A stretch of DNA of 64,000 nt, from assembly GCA_002897695.1 (NCBI GenBank), contig BDTG01000028.1, positions 1 through 64,000 on the forward strand, given 5' to 3'. The stretch comes from a bacterium BMS3Abin14 (GTDB lineage Bacteria > BMS3Abin14). The position numbers and the translations under genes were made by a program. Every line of letters begins with the position of its first letter. The stretch's first letter is position 1. The notes beneath the pieces are model-generated. The model made no database searches. It saw only the letters and a list, made by a program, of their open reading frames with translations, and had not been told where the DNA came from. Of this stretch, positions 50,216 to 59,691 are shown in pieces.

Positions 50216-53179
50216 GTGGAGGGTGAGACGCAGACATACTACGCATCGCAACTCAAAGCTGAAGACCGGCAGGAAGCCGAGTCCCGATTCTTGCCGTGCG
50301 AGGAATTTCATTCCTACCTCACCGCGCTGCAAATTCGATATCCGGGACTCTCCACGCTCTATTCCTTGAATGCCGCACGAGCCGATTTTATCCCCTATCA
50401 GTTCCGGCCCGTCTTGCGGTTTATCAGATCAGACCGTCCTCGATTGCTGGTCGCCGATGGCGTGGGCGTCGGCAAGACAATCGAAGCGGGTCTGATTCTC
50501 CGAGAACTGCAGGCACGACGAGATATACGCTCGATCCTCATCATATGCCCTCGCCCTCTTGTTACCGAGCGTAAGTGGCAGATTGAGATGAAGCGGTTTG
50601 AAGAGCGTTTTATTCATCTTGACGGTGGGACGCTCAGGTATTGCATAAACGAAATGGATTTGGAAGGAACCTGGCCAGAGCAGCACCAGCGAGTCATCAT
50701 CCCATATTCCTTATTCGACGAAGTCCTTCTCTATGGCTCGGGCTCTGACGGCAAACGAAAGTGCAAAAAGGGGTTGTTGGATTTGGACCCACCCCCTCGC
50801 TTCGATCTGGTTATCGTGGATGAGGCGCACCACATCCGGAATCAGGATACGTTCAGCCACAAAGCCGTGCGGTTTTTCTGTGACCATGCGGAAGCCGTGG
50901 TCTTTCTGACAGCGACGCCGATTCAACTTGGCAGCCATGACCTCTTTGTTTTGCTGAACACCCTCCGCCCCGACCTTATTATCGACCAAGAGAGCTTTGA
51001 GCACATGTCAGAGCCGAATCCGTTTATAAACCAAGCGGTCGCATTGGCGCGTGCCCAGGAACCGGACTGGACGACCCAGGCCAATGAAGCTCTCGATCAG
51101 GCTGCTGGGACACCCTGGGGACAATCGATTCTTAAACATAATCCTGAATTCAACCGCATACATACTCTAATTTCGAAAGGCAAAATCGGATTGGAGGAGC
51201 GTGTACAGCTGATTACCGACCTCGAGGCGTTACATACCTTCTCCGGGATAATCAATCGAACGCGACGCCGCGATATCGGGGAGTTCACGATCCGAAATCC
51301 GGAAACCGTGGTTGTTGAATTTACCCCCCCCCAAAAAGAGCTTCATGACGAACTGATTCAAGTCCAGGCGGAGATATTCAGCAGACTTCATGGGGATGTT
51401 AACGTCAAGTTCATGATGACAACAATTAGACGTCAGGCTGCGAGCTGCCTTTTCGGCCTCGCCCCTTTCCTTGACGAAATTCTCAACCGGCATCTTGATG
51501 AATTATCATGGGAGGAGGCCGACAACACCGAACCAGTTCCACAAAGCGACATCATCGATAGCATCGAATCACGAATTAAAACCATCCTTGAGAAGGCGCG
51601 TGCTCTCGATCCGAATGACCCCAAGCTTGACGCTCTCCGTAAAGTCATAAGAGACAAGCAGGGTCTGCCAAACAACAAAGTGATGCTTTTTAGCAGTTTT
51701 CGGCACACGCTTCACTATCTCTATGAACATCTGAACGCAGATAGTTTTCGGGTTGGAATGATTCATGGCGGCACACCTGACGAGGACCGTGTCGATCTTC
51801 GTAACCGCTTTGAGATGCAGCGAGATCAGGATAACGGTCTCGACGTTCTTCTGTTTTCCGAGATCGGTTGTGAAGGCTTGGACTACCAGTTCTGTGATTG
51901 CATTGTGAACTATGACCTGCCCTGGAATCCGATGCGGATTGAGCAGAGAATAGGACGAATTGACCGCTGGGGGCAGAAAAGTGAAAAGGTGGCTATCTTC
52001 AATATGATTACGCCAGGGACTGTGGACGCGGACATCTATGAACGCTGTCTGGTTCGCATAGGAGTGTTCAATAATGCCCTGGGCGGTAGTGAAGAGATAC
52101 TTGGTGAAATCAGTCGAGAAATTCGTAATATTGCGGATAACTTCTCTCTGAGTGAAGCTGAGCGCGGAGAGCAGTTCCAACAATTAGCGGACAATAAGAT
52201 CAGGCTAATACAAGAACAGGATGACCTCGAGCAGAAACAACTTGAGCTATTCGGCATCCGTCTTCCTCAAGACCAAATGAAGCGGGAAATCGAACAGGCG
52301 TCGAGTTTCTGGCTGTCTCCCTCTTCAATACGAAGGCTCATAACGATTTACCTTCAGCGGGTTTGCGGAAAGGAACAGGAGTTCATACTCGGCGAGAAAG
52401 CACTGAAAACGCTTCGGCTTTCGCAAGAATCAAGGAGTAGTGTACTACGGGATTTTCAAAGACTACCCCGCCAGAACACGTCCGCGTATCGAGAATGGGA
52501 AAACTGGTTGAAGGGTGGCAACCCTCATCTTCTAATGACCTTCGAGTCCGAGTGCGCTTCGCACCACCCTGAGGCCGTTTTCATTATGCCCCTCCATCCC
52601 TTGGTAAAACAGGCGGCCATGGCATTCGATGCCAGAAAGCGCGTATTTACAGCCCTGAAGGTTAACAGCAATGATGTCCCGAAAGGCAGATACGAATTCG
52701 CCATCTTCCAATGGCAGTTCCATGGCGTTAGGGAGGATTTGGTCTTGCGGCCTGTTGCTTCCTCGGACGTGGTGACCGAACACCTTCCAGGTCTTGTTGA
52801 GAAAGCGGAAGGAGATCCCACTGGAAGGATCGACGTCGCAGATCCCGCCATTTGGGATGGTCTGGATGCGCAGCATCACAGGCTGTGGTCTGAAGCACGC
52901 AAAAACCATCAACGAAAGACCCAGGAACTGGCTGAATACCGGAGGGAGAGTTTGACAACGAGCCACAGAGCCCGGATCTCACTTCTTGAAGAACAACTGG
53001 GTCAAGCGAGTAATGACAAAATCAGGCGGATGCGCCAAGCTCAAATTGCAGCGGCTGAAGCGGATTACGCGCGTCGCATTCAAGAATTGGATATTGCTAT
53101 GGAACGGGCCGATATTACCGCCCAACCGGTGGCGTATGGGGTAATCCACATCGATGGAGGGTTGTCGGATGCCGAGTGA
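50216..53179 (+). CDS. SNF2/RapA-type superfamily 2 helicase of a candidate defence module
   Basis: 987 residues from GTG 50216 (weak ribosome site; the natural start may have been the HEPN module upstream). It has Walker A DGVGVGKT (81-88), DEAH at 202-205, motif III FLTATPIQ, and in the C-terminal lobe FSEIGCEGLDYQF and QRIGRIDRWGQ. A long helical C-terminal part with heptad-like charge pattern follows (about 640-987). No nuclease or methylase domain is visible. The architecture is like DrmD-type and RapA-type SNF2 proteins. Its stop overlaps the start of the GHKL gene, so the two are an operon. Transfer is likely, given the transposase remnant. Confidence 0.88.
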   Translation: MEGETQTYYASQLKAEDRQEAESRFLPCEEFHSYLTALQIRYPGLSTLYSLNAARADFIPYQFRPVLRFIRSDRPRLLVADGVGVGKTIEAGLILRELQARRDIRSILIICPRPLVTERKWQIEMKRFEERFIHLDGGTLRYCINEMDLEGTWPEQHQRVIIPYSLFDEVLLYGSGSDGKRKCKKGLLDLDPPPRFDLVIVDEAHHIRNQDTFSHKAVRFFCDHAEAVVFLTATPIQLGSHDLFVLLNTLRPDLIIDQESFEHMSEPNPFINQAVALARAQEPDWTTQANEALDQAAGTPWGQSILKHNPEFNRIHTLISKGKIGLEERVQLITDLEALHTFSGIINRTRRRDIGEFTIRNPETVVVEFTPPQKELHDELIQVQAEIFSRLHGDVNVKFMMTTIRRQAASCLFGLAPFLDEILNRHLDELSWEEADNTEPVPQSDIIDSIESRIKTILEKARALDPNDPKLDALRKVIRDKQGLPNNKVMLFSSFRHTLHYLYEHLNADSFRVGMIHGGTPDEDRVDLRNRFEMQRDQDNGLDVLLFSEIGCEGLDYQFCDCIVNYDLPWNPMRIEQRIGRIDRWGQKSEKVAIFNMITPGTVDADIYERCLVRIGVFNNALGGSEEILGEISREIRNIADNFSLSEAERGEQFQQLADNKIRLIQEQDDLEQKQLELFGIRLPQDQMKREIEQASSFWLSPSSIRRLITIYLQRVCGKEQEFILGEKALKTLRLSQESRSSVLRDFQRLPRQNTSAYREWENWLKGGNPHLLMTFESECASHHPEAVFIMPLHPLVKQAAMAFDARKRVFTALKVNSNDVPKGRYEFAIFQWQFHGVREDLVLRPVASSDVVTEHLPGLVEKAEGDPTGRIDVADPAIWDGLDAQHHRLWSEARKNHQRKTQELAEYRRESLTTSHRARISLLEEQLGQASNDKIRRMRQAQIAAAEADYARRIQELDIAMERADITAQPVAYGVIHIDGGLSDAE

Positions 53180-56100
53180 CTACGAACAGATTTGCAAGGA
53201 TAATATTCGCCGTCGTGGTGAGGAATTTGACGACATAGGTCAGCTCATATCAGAACAACTCCACAGTGATCGCACACATTTTATCTACGAGCTTCTTCAA
53301 AACGCTGAAGATGCACTAGGGCGTCGCAAGCGAAACAATCCAGAAAGTGAATTGCCCACCAACGTTAAGTTTCTTCTCTATAAAGATAGAATGGAATTTA
53401 GACACTTCGGGGAAAACTTTAACATAGAAGATGTAAAAGGCATTTCAAACGTTCTTAAAGGCACCAAGTCCGAAGATAAGACTCAAATTGGAAAATTTGG
53501 CATAGGATTTAAGTCAGTATATGCATTTACTTCAACACCAGAAATTCACTCTGGAGCCGAACATTTTATTATCGAACGATATATTCGACCTCGAAGCGCT
53601 GATAAATTTCCACAAATAGCCAGCGGAGAGACAACCTTTGTTTTCCCCTTCAATCATAAAGACCTTTCAAAAGAACAAGCATTTCAGCTCATAGAAGAGA
53701 AGCTGAAAAAGATTGGTTCCCGCATCTTACTTTTCCTGGGTAACATAACGGAAATTAAATGGAAAATTGAAGACCAAGATGAAGGACTATATCTTAAAGA
53801 ATCAAAACAGCAAGGCCAGTTCGCCCAAAAGGTTACTGTGATAGGACAGCACGGAAATGAAAATGAAGAAGAGGAGTGGCTTGTTTTCAGACGACAGATT
53901 GAGGCTGGGAATTCATCTTTTGAGAGTTTTGTTGAAGTAGCATTCAGATTAAAAAATGATGTAAAATTAGAAAGAGAAATTATACAGAAAATTGAATCTT
54001 CTCCATTGATTGTTTATTTCCCCACAAAACTTGAGACGCGTTTTGGTTTTTTTGTTCATGGTCCTTATGACACTACTGCTTCGCGTTCGGACATTGAAAA
54101 TAACGAATGGAATAGAAGACTAATCATCGAAACGGCAGATCTTTTAACCGAAATAGTCTTGCCTTGGTTAAAGGAAAATAGGTTATTAACTCCCAGTTTT
54201 CTTGAGGCTCTACCAATCAGACTCGATGTATTTCCACAAGATAGCTTATTTCGGCCAATATATGAAAAGGTGCGGGGTGCACTAAGAAATCAAGATTTTC
54301 TTCCGACAACAGATGGTAATTACGTTGCCGGGAAGCGTGCAGTGCTCGCTCGCGCTGAAGACCTTGTGAACTTAATGAGCTCGGAACAACTTTCCTTCCT
54401 ATTAAGCAAATCGATAAAATTAGAATGGCTTACAACAGATATAACGGAAAATAAAAAAGATATCCATCGATATTTAGTTGGTTGGAAGCCAGGCTACTAC
54501 GATACTGGAGAGGAGACAGAATCACTTATTGTTGCTGAGATTCGCCCACAAGATTTAATTGAAAAACTTACGTCTGATTTCCTAGAGGCGCAAAGTATCA
54601 CCTGGCTACTTAAATTTTATGCTTTTTGTGAAAAACGCCCCACACTTATTGACAAGTTAAAAAATAAACCTGTTGTTCGTCTCGAAGAAGGTCCTTATGT
54701 TATTCCATTCAAGCAAGACGGTTCTCCTAATGCTTACTTGCCACCTGAAAACGATACAGAGTTTCCAGTGGTGTCCAGAAAAATATCTAAAGATGAAAAG
54801 GCGCTTGAATTCCTCAAGAAATTAGGGCTCACAAAGCCTGATGCAGTTGCTGAAGTGATAGAACATGTTCTTCCCAAATACAGGCAATCTAATCCTGATA
54901 TCTCAGATGATGAACATCGCCAGGACATAAAAAAAATCCTAAAGGCTTACGAAACTGACTCTCAAAAAAAGAAGAGAAGACTGATAGAACAGTTACAGGC
55001 AACGGAGTTTATTTTTACGGAAACACCCGGCATAGAAACGACCAGTTTCAGAAGGCCAATTGACGCGTATTTCTGGAGTAATGAGTTGGAAGCATACTTT
55101 TCTGGCAGCAACACAGTTGGTTTCGTTAGGCCAGAATTTTATAATCAGTCCGTCTTGGCGGTTTTCGAAGATCTGGGAGTCACTGATAAGATACGAATAC
55201 GATGTAAGTCAAAAAATGGTTCAGTGGATTACATGCAGCTTGAATATAAGAATTGGCATAGGCGTGGGCTAAGAGGTTTTGATCCAGATATTCAAATAGA
55301 CGGAATCCAATATGCCATAAAGAATCCATCAGGTGAAAAGAGCAAAATCATTTGGAACGAAGTAGCGGTAAAGTACAGTCATTGCATTAAGGGCAAAATT
55401 ATAAGATCAAGCCGGCAAGATTTTTCACTGAATGCAAGCGTCTACGAAGAAGAGGAATTAACGTCAAATTTTGGCCGATTATTGATGGACACCCCTTGGC
55501 TGCCAGATAAGCAAGACAACTTTCATAAACCCGCTGAACTCAAGCTCGACGATCTACCGGAATCATTTGTTCGTGATGAAAAACCGGTCAACCAGTTAGG
55601 TATGAAGAAAGATGTTGTCGCTAAACTTGCGGAAGAAGCAGGTATTTCATTAGATAATATCGAAAAGGCCAAGAAAATTGCTGAAGCCTCTCCAGAAGTC
55701 AAAGAACAAATTGACTTATTGCTCTCTAATTCCAACGAAAAACAGCCGGAATTCCCCCGAAAAGCCTCATCGAATGTTGACCGCCGCAGAAAAAAAACAA
55801 CTGAAAAATACCATAAGGCACCCAAAAAGAAATATGAAAAGAAACCTTACAGTAAAAAGGTTACTGAAAATACTATAGATCCCAAAATTTGGCTGAGAGA
55901 AACATATACGAACAAAGAAAGGCAGATGATTTGCCAAATATGCCAGAATGAAATGCCCTTCAAAAAGAAGGATAGCCAGTATTATTTTGAAGCCGTCGAA
56001 TTATTGAATGATTTTGATCGCGAGATGGAAGAGTTTTATATTGCCCTGTGCCCCCTATGTGCGGCTATGTATAACGAATTTGTGAAACATGACAAAGGTG

Positions 56101-56240
56101 CCATGGAGCCTTTGAAAAACGCGTTGATAAATTCGGACGACGCTGAAGTCCCGCTGCAGCTTGGAGAGCTGGACACAAGTGTCCGGTTTGTCGAGACCCA
56201 TTATCACGATATACAGACTATTCTCGAGGAGCGAAAATAA
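53169..56240 (+). CDS. GHKL ATPase (sacsin/NOV-like) with C-terminal four-cysteine domain
   Basis: ATG 53169 with GGAGGG at 53156-53161, overlapping the helicase stop; 1023 residues. An N-terminal Bergerat-fold ATPase shows ELLQNAEDA (41-49, with the Mg-binding Asn45) and GKFGIGFKSVY (108-118); the second box is atypical. A long middle region is of unknown function. A Lys/Arg-rich linker (about 860-905) is followed by cysteines at 922, 925, 961 and 964 (CQICQNE, CPLCAAMYNEF). Base composition is plainly more A+T-rich than that of the surrounding genes, a sign of transfer. Function unknown; a defence role is inferred from the helicase partner. Confidence 0.85.
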   Translation: MPSDYEQICKDNIRRRGEEFDDIGQLISEQLHSDRTHFIYELLQNAEDALGRRKRNNPESELPTNVKFLLYKDRMEFRHFGENFNIEDVKGISNVLKGTKSEDKTQIGKFGIGFKSVYAFTSTPEIHSGAEHFIIERYIRPRSADKFPQIASGETTFVFPFNHKDLSKEQAFQLIEEKLKKIGSRILLFLGNITEIKWKIEDQDEGLYLKESKQQGQFAQKVTVIGQHGNENEEEEWLVFRRQIEAGNSSFESFVEVAFRLKNDVKLEREIIQKIESSPLIVYFPTKLETRFGFFVHGPYDTTASRSDIENNEWNRRLIIETADLLTEIVLPWLKENRLLTPSFLEALPIRLDVFPQDSLFRPIYEKVRGALRNQDFLPTTDGNYVAGKRAVLARAEDLVNLMSSEQLSFLLSKSIKLEWLTTDITENKKDIHRYLVGWKPGYYDTGEETESLIVAEIRPQDLIEKLTSDFLEAQSITWLLKFYAFCEKRPTLIDKLKNKPVVRLEEGPYVIPFKQDGSPNAYLPPENDTEFPVVSRKISKDEKALEFLKKLGLTKPDAVAEVIEHVLPKYRQSNPDISDDEHRQDIKKILKAYETDSQKKKRRLIEQLQATEFIFTETPGIETTSFRRPIDAYFWSNELEAYFSGSNTVGFVRPEFYNQSVLAVFEDLGVTDKIRIRCKSKNGSVDYMQLEYKNWHRRGLRGFDPDIQIDGIQYAIKNPSGEKSKIIWNEVAVKYSHCIKGKIIRSSRQDFSLNASVYEEEELTSNFGRLLMDTPWLPDKQDNFHKPAELKLDDLPESFVRDEKPVNQLGMKKDVVAKLAEEAGISLDNIEKAKKIAEASPEVKEQIDLLLSNSNEKQPEFPRKASSNVDRRRKKTTEKYHKAPKKKYEKKPYSKKVTENTIDPKIWLRETYTNKERQMICQICQNEMPFKKKDSQYYFEAVELLNDFDREMEEFYIALCPLCAAMYNEFVKHDKGAMEPLKNALINSDDAEVPLQLGELDTSVRFVETHYHDIQTILEERK

Positions 56241-56597
56241 GTTCGCTCGGTGGCCATTGCGAGCAATTCTCTACATGCGTAGGCCTAATTTTACTGCCAG
56301 ATATCAAGCGAAGACTGAGGCAATTGTTCGGGCCGGAACGGCTTCAAGACAGGGTGAGTCATGATGTTTGAAGCCGCGTCGGGCCTATGCAGCTCCCCCC
56401 AAATGAAAGATCAAGAGGCTCGGCGGAATCTGGAACCCGAGACGAAAGCTTCGAGGAAGCCCTTGTGTCAGAGACAGTTAAGGCAATGGGACGTGTATGG
56501 GAGCATTGAGGTAACGAAGTGTTATCTATGTCCTGAACTAAAAGTGTTGCCCCTGTCCTGATTGCTCCCCCGCATCCCTCAAACCTCAAACTTGCCC

Positions 56598-56643
56598 TTC
56601 CCCGTTGGACGTTGGACATTCTTTCTCACGTTGAACGTTGGAC
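56598..56643. repeat. GTTGRAC heptamer pairs, right flank of the island
   Basis: GTTGGAC twice (56604-56617) and GTTGAAC, GTTGGAC (56630-56643). These are the reverse complement of the GTCCAAY array at 48928; TTCCCCGTTGGAC here is the exact inverse of GTCCAACGGGGAA there. Confidence 0.8.
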
Positions 56644-56699
56644 TTAATGGTAGTTCCCCGACTTTCGGAACAATGTGGTGTTTTTGCCACACATTATCC

Positions 56700-56727
56700 T
56701 TGTTGAGATACTCCTAAATGATATAAT
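56700..56727 (+). promoter_or_regulatory. extended -10 promoter for the DUF4390-ntrYX-like operon
   Basis: A perfect extended -10, TG-A-TATAAT (56719-56727), with TTGTTG (56700-56705) 16 bases upstream of the TATAAT. A transcript would begin near 56734, about 55 bases before GTG 56790. Confidence 0.6.
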
Positions 56728-56789
56728 CTCCAGCAATCTGCCAATAAAAATGTGTATCCGTGCGTACGCAAGGGAGACTCCCGATAACT

Positions 56790-57380
56790 GTGAACTGCGA
56801 AATCCGGCGTGTAACAGGCTGCCTTCTCATCTTCCTGGCGCTCCAGACCCTCCTTTCACCGGGGCTTGCCGTTGCCGCCGCGGGGAGGAAGCCGGTCATC
56901 TCTGAGGTAACACTCAGGGCTGGGCAGCAGGATGTCCTTCTTTCGGCGAAACTCGATGCCCCTATCAGTGAGAAGGTAAGGGAAGCCGTTATGGGGGGGG
57001 TCCCCCTGACATTTCGATACAAAATCAGGCTGACAAAAAAAGGGGCTCCTCTGGGAGAAAGGATTCTCCGCACGGAGGATGTCGTCCACACAATTCAGTA
57101 CAACCCTGTGAAGAAGATTTTCGATTTCAAGACAGAGGGGTACAGGGATGATCTTCAGAAAACAACGAAGGATGCGAACGAGGCTTTCAGGTGGATGTCC
57201 AGGGTAGAGGAATGGCATCTCTACCCTCTGAAAAAGCTCAGGAGCCATGTGCGGTATCGGGTCAGGGTTATGGCGACCTTAAATTCGGTGGAACTACCCT
57301 CTGTTCTGGGATACCTCTTTTTCTTCACGAGCATCTTCAACAGTGACACCCCCTGGAAACAGGTGGAATTTTCCTATTAG
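56790..57380 (+). CDS. DUF4390-type exported protein
   Basis: From GTG 56790 the product has 196 residues; GTG 56760 would add ten. AGGGAG at 56771-56776 favours 56790, though the spacing is long. A signal peptide (LLIFLALQTLLSPGLAVAAA) leads a predicted beta-rich periplasmic domain with RKPVISEVTLRAGQQDVLLS and RMSRVEEWHLYPLKKL-type segments characteristic of DUF4390, which is regularly found before NtrY-like kinases. Role unknown, perhaps in sensing or envelope status. Confidence 0.78.
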   Translation: MNCEIRRVTGCLLIFLALQTLLSPGLAVAAAGRKPVISEVTLRAGQQDVLLSAKLDAPISEKVREAVMGGVPLTFRYKIRLTKKGAPLGERILRTEDVVHTIQYNPVKKIFDFKTEGYRDDLQKTTKDANEAFRWMSRVEEWHLYPLKKLRSHVRYRVRVMATLNSVELPSVLGYLFFFTSIFNSDTPWKQVEFSY

Positions 57381-57388
57381 GAGTGATT

Positions 57389-59602
57389 TTGCCGGCTAAA
57401 CTCCCAAAGATTCTGGATGTAAGATCACGGCTGACCGCCATCGTCCTTCTTGTCCTTCTCATAGGGCTGGCTCTTTTTTTTGGTAGCCGGTACAGGGATT
57501 TTCAGTCCGCCGTCCCCAGGGGCGGGAATCTCTTTGTTTTTTTTCTGATCAATATCAATGTTCTTCTGGTCACGGTACTCATCTTTCTTCTGGCCCGGAA
57601 CGTCATCAAACTGTTCTACGAAGGCCGAAGAAAGGTTTTTGGCTATCACCTCAGGGCTAAACTGGTACTGATCCTTGCCGGGTTTTCCCTTATTCCCACT
57701 ATCCTGCTTCTCTTCGTGGCCGAAGGGTTTATTTCCGACAGTGTGCGGTACTGGTTCAATATCAATGTGGAGCAGGCAGTTGAGGACAGCGTTTCCATCT
57801 CCCGGGACTATTATTCGACCATGACCGGTCGAGCCAGGGTGCTGGCTCAAAGGGTTTCGGACCGCCTTGGGGAGATTGATGGAGAGAAAGACATTGGCGA
57901 TCGGCTTGAAGCTGTTCGAAAGGATTATTCGGTTTCCGACATTGAACTATTCGACCATTATGGACAACGTATTGCCGATGCCTGGGACGGATTGGGACCG
58001 CAGGAGGTGACTGACCCCCAAAGCAGTCTGGTCCAGAACGCAAGTGTCGGCAGGGTTGTTGACGGTATCGGCAAGGCCATGAAAGGAGAGTTTATCAAGG
58101 GGGCGGCTCCTCTTATGACACCCCGGGGTCAGGGCGCTGTGATCGTCTCTATATTCGTTCCGGAAAATGTCAGGGCAAAGGCCGAGAACATTGCCAAGAC
58201 CTACCGTGGCTACACTGAGATGAAGCTGCTGAAAAAACCCATATATACCAACTACAGGGCCTATCTTATTTTCCTGGCCATGCTCATCCTGTTTTCCGCA
58301 TCCTGGCTGGGTTTTTACATTGCACGCAGCATTACCGTTCCCATCCAGTCCCTCGCCGAGGGGGCGGAAAAGGTCGCCGGCGGGGATCTTTCGGTCCGTG
58401 TTGATGTTACGGCAACGGACGAGATCGGTATCCTCGTTCAGGCCTTCAACCGGATGACGGGTGAGCTGGAAGAGGGCAGGCTGCGGCTCGAGAAGGCCCA
58501 TGGTGACCTGGAGAAAGCATACTTCGAAAATGAACAGCGACGCACCTACATAGAGACGGTTTTAAGGGATGTCGGCACGGGCGTAGTTTCCATGGATATG
58601 GAGGGGAGGATCAACACCTTCAACCGTGCAGCCGAGGTCATGTTTGTGGTCAACCCGGAGGATGTGCTCGGGAGATGTATTGACGACCTCCTGGGGGCGG
58701 AGCATGTTCGTGTCATGCGCGGAATGCTGAAGGCGGCTCTCGATTCGGACCTCCGAAACGTCAGGCGTGAAATCCCGATCGTAGTCGCCGGAACACCCCT
58801 TATTCTCCGCCTGAATATCAGTGTCCTGGATGATCCGGCAGGAAAGCCCATGGGGTTTGTCCTCGTTCTGGAGGATATGACGCAACTCGTCAACGCCCAG
58901 AAAAAAGCGGCATGGTCTGAAGTGGCAACCCGGATTGCCCACGAAATAAAAAATCCGCTGACCCCCATAAAACTTTCCGCGGAAAGGATCAGGAAGAGGC
59001 TTATGGGGCATCTGGATGAGGAGGATGCCCGAATTATGAGTGAAGGAACCGCGTCAATAATCAGGGAGGTTGACTGGATGCGGAGTTTGGTTAACGAATT
59101 TTCCCAATTCGCCCGGCTTCCTGTGCTTACTTCCGTTCCGGGGGACATTAACGGGACAATCAGTGAAGTGACTGCACTATATAGCGGCGGAAAATCAATG
59201 AAAATGAAAATTGGGATGCAGCTTGAACCTGATCTGCCTGTTATAAGTTTTGACCACGAGCAGATACGCAGGGTGCTGATCAATCTCATTGACAACGCCA
59301 TCAAGGCCGTTGAGGAAAAAGGAGAAGGGGAGATATTGGTTTCAACCAACCTCCTGAGGACCCATGGCATACTTGAAATATCCGTGGCTGATACGGGGGT
59401 CGGGGTTCGGGAGAATCTTCGGAACAGGATTTTCGAGCCCTATTTCAGCACAAGAGAGGATGGGTCCGGATTAGGCCTGGCGATTACCCAGAGGATCGTA
59501 GAGGAGCATGGCGGAACGATCACCCATATGGAAAACCACCCAAGCGGAAGCGTGTTTTCAGTCAGGATACCGGTTGACATTGATCCCGGAAGGCGAGCCT
59601 GA
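57389..59602 (+). CDS. NtrY-like membrane sensor histidine kinase
   Basis: TTG 57389 follows AGGAG at 57379-57383 (spacing 5), better than the GTG at 57383 that overlaps the site. About 737 residues: two N-terminal membrane spans, another near 90-115, an extracytoplasmic region to about 285, a span (LIFLAMLILFSASWLGFYIA), HAMP, a PAS domain near 390-490, HisKA with phospho-His in RIAHEIKNPLTPIKLSAER, and HATPase (DTGVGVREN, FSTREDGSGLGLAI). Cognate regulator follows at 59692. Confidence 0.94.
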   Translation: MPAKLPKILDVRSRLTAIVLLVLLIGLALFFGSRYRDFQSAVPRGGNLFVFFLININVLLVTVLIFLLARNVIKLFYEGRRKVFGYHLRAKLVLILAGFSLIPTILLLFVAEGFISDSVRYWFNINVEQAVEDSVSISRDYYSTMTGRARVLAQRVSDRLGEIDGEKDIGDRLEAVRKDYSVSDIELFDHYGQRIADAWDGLGPQEVTDPQSSLVQNASVGRVVDGIGKAMKGEFIKGAAPLMTPRGQGAVIVSIFVPENVRAKAENIAKTYRGYTEMKLLKKPIYTNYRAYLIFLAMLILFSASWLGFYIARSITVPIQSLAEGAEKVAGGDLSVRVDVTATDEIGILVQAFNRMTGELEEGRLRLEKAHGDLEKAYFENEQRRTYIETVLRDVGTGVVSMDMEGRINTFNRAAEVMFVVNPEDVLGRCIDDLLGAEHVRVMRGMLKAALDSDLRNVRREIPIVVAGTPLILRLNISVLDDPAGKPMGFVLVLEDMTQLVNAQKKAAWSEVATRIAHEIKNPLTPIKLSAERIRKRLMGHLDEEDARIMSEGTASIIREVDWMRSLVNEFSQFARLPVLTSVPGDINGTISEVTALYSGGKSMKMKIGMQLEPDLPVISFDHEQIRRVLINLIDNAIKAVEEKGEGEILVSTNLLRTHGILEISVADTGVGVRENLRNRIFEPYFSTREDGSGLGLAITQRIVEEHGGTITHMENHPSGSVFSVRIPVDIDPGRRA

Positions 59603-59691
59603 CCCCGATTGATGACTTCGCAGGAAGTCACCGAAGCGCCCACTGAGGGGCGTTCAATTCGAAAAGTCCGGAAGGAAAAGGAGGTAATGGT

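Larger units (their letters stand above)
56241..56789. other. intergenic region right of the island
   Basis: About 549 bases without a supported gene. Short open frames of 46-66 codons near 56361-56561 lack ribosome sites and family resemblance; they may be debris of a mobile element. The right part holds CCTCAAACCTCAAACTTGC (56577-56595), GTTGRAC heptamers (56604-56643), a stem near 56673-56695 and the promoter of the next gene. Confidence 0.6.

Noticed and set aside
50216-53179. Helicase as an RNA polymerase-recycling RapA
   Set aside because: Motif similarity exists, but the operon partner, the HEPN relic and the mobile-element setting do not fit a housekeeping RapA.
56361-56561. Small gene or group II intron fragment right of the ATPase gene
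   Set aside because: A 66-codon frame and a 46-codon frame exist, and the text vaguely recalls retroelement DNA, but no motif or RNA domain could be confirmed.
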